A stretch of DNA of 14,685 nt, from NCBI GenBank assembly GCA_946886185.1, contig CAMPIC010000016.1:1-14685 (forward strand), in the 5' to 3' direction. Under the pieces are notes generated by a model. It was not told the DNA's origin. It saw nothing but the letters and a program-made list of their open reading frames with translations, and did not search any database. The position numbers and the translations under genes are program-made. The DNA comes from an uncultured bacterium (lineage in GTDB: Bacteria; Eisenbacteria; RBG-16-71-46; CAIMUX01). Below are positions 9,506 through 14,685 of the stretch, piece after piece. Numbering within the stretch: position 1 is the first letter of the stretch; every line of letters begins with the position of its first letter.

Positions 9506-10381
9506 ATGGATTTTCGGAACATGCGATGGCTGCTCGACATCCTCGATGTCGCCATCGTCACGTTCCTGATCTATCACATTTTCCTCCTGGTGCGAGGAAC
9601 GCGCGCCGCGCAGATGTTCCTCGGACTGATCGCGATCCTCCTGCTCTCGGCGCTCGCCGATCTCTTCCATCTCACCGCGCTCAACTGGATGCTGGCCTCG
9701 CTCAAAACGGTCTGGGTGGTCGCGTTCCTCATCCTGTTCCAGCCGGAGCTGCGGCGCGGGCTCACCCTGATCGGTCATAGCCGTCTCTTCCGCCGCGTGT
9801 TCCGACTCGAGGAAGGCTCACACCTCGGCGAGATCGAGGACGCGCTCCTCAACTTGAGAAAGCGCGGGCTGGGAGCGATCGTCGTGTTGGAACGCAACAC
9901 CGGACTGCGCAGCTATATCGAAACCGGAACGATCCTCGACTCGAATCTCTCGACCGAGCTGCTCGAGACGATCTTCATGCCTCCCGGTCCGCTCCACGAC
10001 GGCGCGGTCATCATCCGCGGCAATCACATCGTGGCGGCGGGATGCATCCTTCCGCTCAGCCAGTCGATGGCTCTGGACCGGAGCCTCGGCACGCGTCATC
10101 GCGCGATCCTGGGCATTTCCGAAGAGACCGACGCGGTGGCCATCGCGGTCTCCGAGGAAACGCGCCAGATCGCGATCGCCGAAGGAGGGCGCCTCATCCG
10201 CAACGTCGATCCCTCCACCCTGAAGGCGGTGCTCTCGCAGTTCATCCGCGCACCCGAGGAACGCGAGGAGCGCAAGGAGGAACGGAAGGAAGAGCGCAAG
10301 GAGGAGAAGCCTCACGACTCGGAGGATCTCGCTCCGGTCGCTCCCGAGGAACGGCGCCGCCCCGGCGTGGCCCAGACCTGA
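9506..10381 (+). CDS. cdaA: Membrane diadenylate cyclase (c-di-AMP synthase)
   Basis: CdaA-type enzymes make cyclic di-AMP from two ATP; the nucleotide usually controls potassium and osmolyte transport and envelope stress. This 291-residue protein has three N-terminal membrane segments (about 10-28, 36-53, 64-80) and a cytosolic DAC domain. The domain shows GAIVVLER, LHDGAVII with the catalytic DGA at 165-167, and LGTRHRAILGISEETDA with RHR at 197-199, all intact. The C-terminal 40 residues are unusual: an ERKE tandem repeat followed by an acidic/Pro tail. The common partners cdaR (ybbR) and glmM are not next to it. Instead folP and ftsH lie upstream and a glycosyltransferase begins 15 bases downstream. 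A strong AGGAGG supports the start. Confidence 0.95.
   Translation: MDFRNMRWLLDILDVAIVTFLIYHIFLLVRGTRAAQMFLGLIAILLLSALADLFHLTALNWMLASLKTVWVVAFLILFQPELRRGLTLIGHSRLFRRVFRLEEGSHLGEIEDALLNLRKRGLGAIVVLERNTGLRSYIETGTILDSNLSTELLETIFMPPGPLHDGAVIIRGNHIVAAGCILPLSQSMALDRSLGTRHRAILGISEETDAVAIAVSEETRQIAIAEGGRLIRNVDPSTLKAVLSQFIRAPEEREERKEERKEERKEEKPHDSEDLAPVAPEERRRPGVAQT
10268..10303 (+). repeat. Three tandem 12-base repeats encoding ERKE in the CdaA tail
   Basis: GAGCGCAAGGAG, GAACGGAAGGAA and GAGCGCAAGGAG follow one another in frame. The first and third copies are identical and the middle differs only at synonymous third positions. They encode a highly charged, probably helical tail outside the catalytic domain. 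Confidence 0.8.
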
Positions 10382-10396
10382 TCGAATCTGCCCTGC

Positions 10397-12346
10397 ATGG
10401 CCCGATTCCGAGAGAGCAAGAGGTGGGTGTGGCTCGCTGCCCTCTTCCTCGCCGCTATGGGACTCCGCATCTGGAGCGTGGGCTCGCTGCGGGATGATCC
10501 GCGCATCGCCGAGCCGGTCATCGATGGGATGCTCTACTTGCAGGCCGCGCGCGACATCGCCGCCGGCGCGTTCCACTGGGATCAGGTCTTCTTTCAGAGC
10601 CCCCTCTATCCGCTGATTCTGGGATCGCTCTTTCGGGTCGCTCCGCCCGAGGTGATCTCGATCCAGATCTTCCAATCGCTCCTGGGCATCCTGAGCGGGC
10701 TCCTGCTGTATTGGGCGGCGCGACGTTGGATCGGCGTGGACGCTGCGATGATCGCGACCGCGCTGTGGGTCCTGTATGGTCCGATCTTGGGGATGGAAAA
10801 CGAAGTCGTGCCGGCCACGCTCCTGCTCGTCTTGACCACGGCTTCGCTCTACTTCTGGCCGCGCCCGAACGAAGGACAGCGCGCCGTTGCTGTCGGGATC
10901 GTGACTGGCCTCGCCACCGCGGTCAGCGGTGTCTTCGCGATCCTGCTCGCGTTCGCGGCGCTGGGAATCGCGACAAGCAGGTCGTCGCCCGCGCGGTCTC
11001 GTTGGATCTCGATCGCGTACCTTGGAGCCGGCGCTTTGCTCGCGATCGCGCCGCTCTCCATCCACCAATCGCGCGAGAGCGGGCACCTGCTCCTGCTCAC
11101 GCCCAACTCGGGTCTCAATCTCTATCTCGGGAACAATTCGGCGGCGCGTGGAATCTACTCGAGCCCTCCGGACGTGGATCTCGAAGCGGACTTCACGGGA
11201 ACGCAGTCCGCTTCTCGTTTGGCGCAGCGTCCGCTCACTCTGGTCGAGAGCTCGCGTTTCTGGCGCGACCGCGCGCTCGCGTTCTTCGCCGACGATCCGG
11301 CGCGCGCGGCCTGGCTCCTGGGACGCAAAGCGCTGCTCTACCTCACTCCCCGCGAAGTTCCGCAGATCGAGAACTTCTCGCGCGTCGCCGCGGACACTCC
11401 TGCATTGCGCGTCGCATTCCTGCGCTTCGGCTGGATCCTGCCGTTCGCGGCGCTAGGACTCATTGCACACCTACGAACCGCCCGGTCATCGAAGGGAGCC
11501 GGGCTCCGACAGAGCCCGCCGCGCAGCACGGCTCTCGAGGCAACGCGCGAGGCAGCGCGGAACTCGGCGGGCGCGGCCCCACGGAAATCGGCACGCGAGG
11601 CTCCACCGAGCTCGGCGCGCGCGGCAACATCCTCGGAGCACGGCGATGCCGTGTCGATCTATCCATTCCTCGCCCTCATCTTGACCGGGTGGATCTCCAC
11701 GATCGCGTTCTTCGCAACGGGCCGGTTTCGCATCCCGATCGTCTCCGCGTTCCTCGCTCTGGCAGCGCTGGGACTGCTCGAGCTGTGGCGTGCGCGCGAG
11801 GGAGGGCGGCGCCTCGTGACGGGACTCGGGATCGTGCTCGCGATCTTCGGGCTGCAATGGATGTTGCCCACCTATCCGGTGGCGCGAGCCGATGCCAATG
11901 CGGATTACCTCCTCGGCCTGCGGCTCGCGCAGCGTGGCGATCACGAGGATGCGATTGCGATTTTCGAACGCGCGATCGAGCTGGATCCCACCTCGGGCGA
12001 GCCCTGGCATGGCATCGGAGTGTCACGGTCGGAGCAGCGGAGGTTCGAGGCCGCGGTCGAGGCGTATCGGCACGCGATCCGTTTGATGCCGCTCTCCACC
12101 TGGACCCACTTCAATCTCGGCCTGTGCCTTGAACAGCTGGGACGGCACGGCGAGGCGGCGCGCGCTTTCGCGGACGCGGTGGTGCTGCAGCCGAACGATC
12201 CGAACCTGCGCTATCGACTCGGCGCTTCACTCGCGCAGCAGGGTCGCACCGCGGAGGCGATCGAACAGCTCGAAGTCGCGCAGAGTCTCGACCCGAGCCA
12301 GGATGCGGTTGCCCGGCTGCTCTCTAGAATTCGATCAGGCGAGTGA
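10397..12346 (+). CDS. Multi-pass glycosyltransferase (GT-C/PMT-like) with C-terminal TPRs
   Basis: 649 residues. The N-terminal two thirds is a polytopic membrane domain resembling the PMT_2/ArnT type that uses lipid-linked sugars: MGLRIWSVG, then an acidic first extracytoplasmic loop (PVIDGMLYLQAARDIAAG), QSPLYPLILG, and many hydrophobic helices. A charged Ala/Ser/Arg-rich linker (about 355-418) made of 8-residue repeats splits the membrane region before SIYPFLALILTGW. From about residue 504 to the end there are roughly four TPR units (for example AIAIFERAIELDPTSGEPWHGIG and AARAFADAVVLQPNDPNLRYRLG), typical of protein-interaction scaffolds. The substrate is unknown. It starts 15 bases after cdaA, probably in one transcript. 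Its 3' end overlaps the convergent amidase gene by 23 bases. Confidence 0.85.
   Translation: MARFRESKRWVWLAALFLAAMGLRIWSVGSLRDDPRIAEPVIDGMLYLQAARDIAAGAFHWDQVFFQSPLYPLILGSLFRVAPPEVISIQIFQSLLGILSGLLLYWAARRWIGVDAAMIATALWVLYGPILGMENEVVPATLLLVLTTASLYFWPRPNEGQRAVAVGIVTGLATAVSGVFAILLAFAALGIATSRSSPARSRWISIAYLGAGALLAIAPLSIHQSRESGHLLLLTPNSGLNLYLGNNSAARGIYSSPPDVDLEADFTGTQSASRLAQRPLTLVESSRFWRDRALAFFADDPARAAWLLGRKALLYLTPREVPQIENFSRVAADTPALRVAFLRFGWILPFAALGLIAHLRTARSSKGAGLRQSPPRSTALEATREAARNSAGAAPRKSAREAPPSSARAATSSEHGDAVSIYPFLALILTGWISTIAFFATGRFRIPIVSAFLALAALGLLELWRAREGGRRLVTGLGIVLAIFGLQWMLPTYPVARADANADYLLGLRLAQRGDHEDAIAIFERAIELDPTSGEPWHGIGVSRSEQRRFEAAVEAYRHAIRLMPLSTWTHFNLGLCLEQLGRHGEAARAFADAVVLQPNDPNLRYRLGASLAQQGRTAEAIEQLEVAQSLDPSQDAVARLLSRIRSGE
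11522..11641 (+). repeat. Degenerate 24-base tandem repeat (about five units) in the glycosyltransferase linker
   Basis: Units of exactly 24 bases begin at 11522, 11546, 11570, 11594 and 11618. Units 2 and 4 agree at 19 of 24 bases, and units 3 and 4 at 17 of 24. In the glycosyltransferase frame they encode RSTALEAT, REAARNSA, GAAPRKSA, REAPPSSA and RAATSSEH. In the frame starting at 11545 they read ARGSAELG, GRGPTEIG, TRGSTELG and ARGNILGA, which is more regular. Confidence 0.7.
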
Positions 12347-13208
12347 CCACGATCCCCTTGAATCGGTCCACTCGGTGCAGATAGGTCTGCAGAGGGATGC
12401 GCACGACTCCGGGCGACTCATAGATCCCCGGGATCGGCCGCGCGGCGGCGTGCACCAGATTGACCTCGCCTCCCCGCCGATCGAGGATCCCGACGTGCTG
12501 GATCACGGTCTGGCGGGCCGGGGTGTCCGAGCCTTCCAACGGAATGGGATCGCCCACGAACCAGACGATGTCGCCGTTCTGGAGCGCTCCGTACTGGATC
12601 GAGGCGGAGGGGACGTAGTCGAGCTCGGCCGGGGCGGCCTTCTCCAGCCGCAGCCCCACCGACTCGGTGACGTTTTTGCCCCAGATCTCGCTCGCGATCA
12701 TGTCTTCGGAGTACTCGAGATGCGCATCGTCGTCGTACTCGACGGTGCCGTCGTCGCGCACGACCTGCTCGATGGAAGCGCCATAGAAGCGCGTTCCGAA
12801 GGCGAACTGCACCGCTTCCTCGGCGCTCGTGGAGCGCGCCAGCTCGGTGACGCGATACATGAAGAGCACGCAGTCGAGTCCGTCGTCCTGGCAGATTCGC
12901 CCTTCGGTGACATAGCCCCCAGGAGCGCGGCCGTAGAGATACTCGATCCCCCCGAGATCGGCGAACCAGGATGCCCACGCCGCCACTCTCTCTCCGAGAG
13001 GCAGATCCTGGAAGAGCCGCACCCCGGCGTTCAGCCGTTCCGAGGCGATGACGTGAGGCGTATCGAGGTTGCTCTCGACCATCTTCTGAAATCGTTGGAG
13101 CAACCGGTCGGTGTCGCCGGAGCCGCGTACAGGTGCGATCATGCAGCACAAGAGGAGCCCGGCAAGGGCTCCCCACCTCCAGGGGATGGATGTTTCCGTC
13201 GATTTCAT
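12324..13208 (-). CDS. Secreted NlpC/P60-superfamily cysteine amidase (DUF1460-like)
   Basis: 294 residues with an N-terminal signal peptide (about 12-28; no lipobox, as the residue before the Cys pair is Leu). The pattern resembles DUF1460, papain-like N-acetylmuramoyl-L-alanine amidase-type proteins. It has a candidate nucleophile Cys113 in LDCVLFMYRVTELARS, the following FAFGTRFYG segment, ASEIWGKNVTESVG, LDYVPSASIQYGALQNGDIVWFV, and His238 in VIQHVGILDRRGGEVNLVHAA with a further His253. Peptidoglycan hydrolysis in the periplasm is the likely role, inferred from the fold and secretion. The loop at 148-165 is very acidic. The start at 13208 has little ribosome site, and a promoter sits directly upstream. 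The gene is convergent with the TPR glycosyltransferase (23-base overlap) and divergent from the next glycosyltransferase. Confidence 0.75.
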   Translation of the reverse strand: MKSTETSIPWRWGALAGLLLCCMIAPVRGSGDTDRLLQRFQKMVESNLDTPHVIASERLNAGVRLFQDLPLGERVAAWASWFADLGGIEYLYGRAPGGYVTEGRICQDDGLDCVLFMYRVTELARSTSAEEAVQFAFGTRFYGASIEQVVRDDGTVEYDDDAHLEYSEDMIASEIWGKNVTESVGLRLEKAAPAELDYVPSASIQYGALQNGDIVWFVGDPIPLEGSDTPARQTVIQHVGILDRRGGEVNLVHAAARPIPGIYESPGVVRIPLQTYLHRVDRFKGIVVTRLIEF

Positions 13209-13220
13209 CTTCGAGGCCAG

Positions 13221-13249
13221 AGTCTAGGAACCATGCGATAAGGGGTCAA
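13221..13249 (-). promoter_or_regulatory. Sigma70-like promoter for the amidase gene
   Basis: On the minus strand: -35 TTGACC (13244-13249), spacer of exactly 17 bases, and -10 TAGACT (13221-13226). The -35 is the same hexamer as in the beta-barrel gene promoter. A start near 13214 would leave only about 6 bases of leader before the ATG at 13208. Confidence 0.55.
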
Positions 13250-13275
13250 GCAAAGCACCCGGGACCCCACGATTC

Positions 13276-13318
13276 GTGAGATCGTCCGGCGGCGCGCGGC
13301 GCCGCGTCGGACTCTCGC
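13276..13318. other. Very stable GC-rich hairpin in a divergent intergenic region
   Basis: GTGAGA (13276-13281), GTCCG (13284-13288) and GCGGCGC (13289-13295) pair with GCGCCGC (13299-13305), CGGAC (13308-13312) and TCTCGC (13313-13318) around the loop GCG. This gives 18 pairs, one of them T-G, with two 2-base bulges (TC on the left, GT on the right). No gene ends here and no T-run follows. It is either a DNA/RNA structural element or part of the upstream leader of a neighbour. Confidence 0.6.
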
Positions 13319-13360
13319 ACCCGCGCCGAACCATCTCCGCTCAGGATTTCCGCTGTCGGG

Positions 13361-13366
13361 TATGAT
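13361..13366 (+). promoter_or_regulatory. Possible -10 element directly before the terminal glycosyltransferase
   Basis: TATGAT (five of six) ends 6 bases before the ATG at 13373. The context GGGTATGAT is the same as that upstream of cdaA at 9468. No -35 is recognisable at 16-18 bases. If used, the transcript would be leaderless. Confidence 0.3.
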
Positions 13367-13372
13367 GCGCCG

Positions 13373-14685
13373 ATGCGACGAAGCCGAATCGGCTGGGCCA
13401 TGGCCGGCTACCTTCTTCTGCGATGGATTTTCGCGGTCCAACCGGGATACGTCGTCGACACCCTCGCCTACAAGCGATGGGCGATGTATGCGGCCCGCTT
13501 CGGTCTGCCTCACGTCTACGCGACCTCCGACATCGACTATCCACCGCTGTACGCCTACCTGCTCTATCCGCTCGGCATGATCTATGGATGGATCTCGCCG
13601 GAAGCATTGGCGCAGCACGCCGACAGCGGCATCCTCACGCTGCTGATCAAGCTGCCTCCCCTGCTCTTCGATCTGGCTCTGGCCGCGTTCCTCTATTACA
13701 CGGCGAAACGGGTCGCCGGTTCCTGGGGACGTCCGGACGGGCAGCGCTGGGGGACGATTGCGGCCGCGCTCTACCTGCTGAATCCTGCCGTTCTGTTCGA
13801 CACGGCGTACTGGGGCCAGCCCGACTGCATCCACAGCTTCTTCATCCTGGCCGCGTTCTGCGCGCTGTTTCACCGGCCGGTGTGGGTTGCCTGGGCGCTC
13901 CTCACGCTGGGATTGCTCATGAAGCCGCTCGCCGCGCCCTACTTCCCTCTGCTCCTGATCCTGACCTGGGTGCGCTTCGGCCTGTCCGGGGTCGTCCGAG
14001 GCGGCCTCAGCGCGTTGGCTCTCCTCGTGCTTGCCTTCACCCCATTCGCGGTCGCGGGAGAGCTGAGCGGGACGCTGGACCGCGTCTTCGGCGACGTCAT
14101 GCTCATGGCCCACACATCCACCAACGCGCACAACTTTTGGTGGGTGGTGGGCGCGTGGCAGGACTCCGAGGCTCCCTGGGTAGGTCCGCTCACTCCCACC
14201 CACCTCGCCATGATCTGTTTCGCCGGATTTTACGCGCTGCTGCTCTGGAAGGCGCATCGGCTGCACGCGCGTCAGGAGGGCGGAATCCGCGAGCCGCAAG
14301 TCCTGGTCCTGATCTTCGCCATCGCGTTCACGTTCTTCATGGTGGCGACCCACATGCACGAAAACCACATGTTCGCGACCATCCCGCTCGCGCTTCCGCT
14401 GCTCTTCGTGCCCGGCGCCCTGGGCCGGCGGGCGATGTGGATCTATGCCGGTGTCTCACTCGCCGTGTTCTTGAATTTGATCCTGCACGATCTCGAGCTC
14501 ACCCTCCAGCCGCCGCTCTCCTGGGGCGGCGACAGCGGCGTGCCGGTGGCGAACCCGGCGATCCGTCGCACCTTGTCGCGGGTGGAGCAATGGAGCATCC
14601 GATTCAGCACGCTCTTCAACATCGCGCTCTACGCCCTCACCATCGTGTGGATGTTCCGCCGCCGTGGCTGGCTCGATCGGTTGGG
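13373..14685 (+). CDS. Multi-pass mannosyltransferase-like protein (GT-C, Gpi18/COG5542-like), 3' end missing
   Basis: The frame is open from ATG 13373 to the window end (437 complete codons, no stop), so the gene is cut by the boundary. The protein starts MRRSRIGWAMAGYLLLRWIF and has about eight or more hydrophobic helices. Early loops carry acidic motifs seen in lipid-linked-sugar transferases: GYVVDTLAYKRWA and TSDIDYPPLYAYLLYPLG. NPAVLFDTAYWGQPDCIHSF resembles the conserved YWGQxD segment of PIG-M/Gpi18-type mannosyltransferases. Later, HMHENHMFATIPLALPLLF looks like a conserved re-entrant region. A dolichol- or undecaprenyl-phosphate-sugar donor and an envelope glycan acceptor are inferred. 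No Shine-Dalgarno is visible before the ATG; an in-frame ATG ten codons on is the alternative. It is divergent from the amidase gene. Confidence 0.8.
   Translation, partial: MRRSRIGWAMAGYLLLRWIFAVQPGYVVDTLAYKRWAMYAARFGLPHVYATSDIDYPPLYAYLLYPLGMIYGWISPEALAQHADSGILTLLIKLPPLLFDLALAAFLYYTAKRVAGSWGRPDGQRWGTIAAALYLLNPAVLFDTAYWGQPDCIHSFFILAAFCALFHRPVWVAWALLTLGLLMKPLAAPYFPLLLILTWVRFGLSGVVRGGLSALALLVLAFTPFAVAGELSGTLDRVFGDVMLMAHTSTNAHNFWWVVGAWQDSEAPWVGPLTPTHLAMICFAGFYALLLWKAHRLHARQEGGIREPQVLVLIFAIAFTFFMVATHMHENHMFATIPLALPLLFVPGALGRRAMWIYAGVSLAVFLNLILHDLELTLQPPLSWGGDSGVPVANPAIRRTLSRVEQWSIRFSTLFNIALYALTIVWMFRRRGWLDRL

Noticed and set aside
9818..11086. 422-residue open frame on the minus strand
   Set aside because: It spans the antisense of two well supported genes (cdaA and the TPR glycosyltransferase) and has no motif of its own.
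13205..14368. 387-residue open frame on the minus strand
   Set aside because: It lies antisense to the mannosyltransferase-like gene, has shadow-type Arg/Glu/Gln-rich composition, and its strand lacks the membrane-helix pattern seen on the plus strand.

Overview
The window is GC-rich with strong G/C preference at third codon positions, and every large gene is a bacterial type. A secreted BepA-like M48 protease, an outer-membrane-type beta-barrel and Sec signal peptides point to a two-membrane (diderm) bacterium. The gene order tRNA-Met, tilS, hpt-like, ftsH, folP, cdaA would fit an uncultured GC-rich lineage such as Eisenbacteria, Gemmatimonadota or a deltaproteobacterium-like group. That taxonomic guess is an inference; no marker gene here settles it.

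Left part (1-4500): a secreted M48 metalloprotease with a C-terminal helical/TPR-like region (+) converges on guaB (IMP dehydrogenase, -). Upstream of guaB on the same strand is a secreted beta-barrel protein gene. Its promoter lies in a compact divergent control region (4383-4496). That region holds two back-to-back sigma70-like promoters, an ATATCG-AC-CGATAT palindrome inside the leftward promoter, and a perfect 14-bp-arm inverted repeat between the two promoters.

Middle part (4467-12346): a rightward cluster starts from a TTGACA/CATGAT promoter with an elongator-type tRNA-Met(CAU). It continues with tilS (tRNA-Ile lysidine synthetase), an HPRT-family gene whose catalytic and PRPP-binding residues are largely replaced, ftsH (membrane AAA+ protease), folP (dihydropteroate synthase), cdaA (membrane diadenylate cyclase making c-di-AMP), and a membrane glycosyltransferase with C-terminal TPRs. 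Spacing is tight or overlapping at most junctions. The folP-cdaA gap is the longest internal break and carries two stem-loops and a possible -10 element.

Right part (12324-14685): a secreted NlpC/P60-like (DUF1460-like) cysteine amidase on the minus strand overlaps the glycosyltransferase gene tail to tail by 23 bp. A divergent gap with a very stable 18-bp-stem hairpin separates it from a second multi-pass mannosyltransferase-like gene that runs off the window.

Most of the genes are housekeeping. The observation most worth a second look is the apparently non-catalytic HPRT homologue kept between tilS and ftsH. In Bacillus subtilis the TilS and HprT proteins are reported to act together on ftsH transcription, so a pseudoenzyme kept at this position could be a dedicated regulator. 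No mobile element, CRISPR array, rRNA or obvious defence system is visible, and no gene-free stretch exceeds 300 bases.
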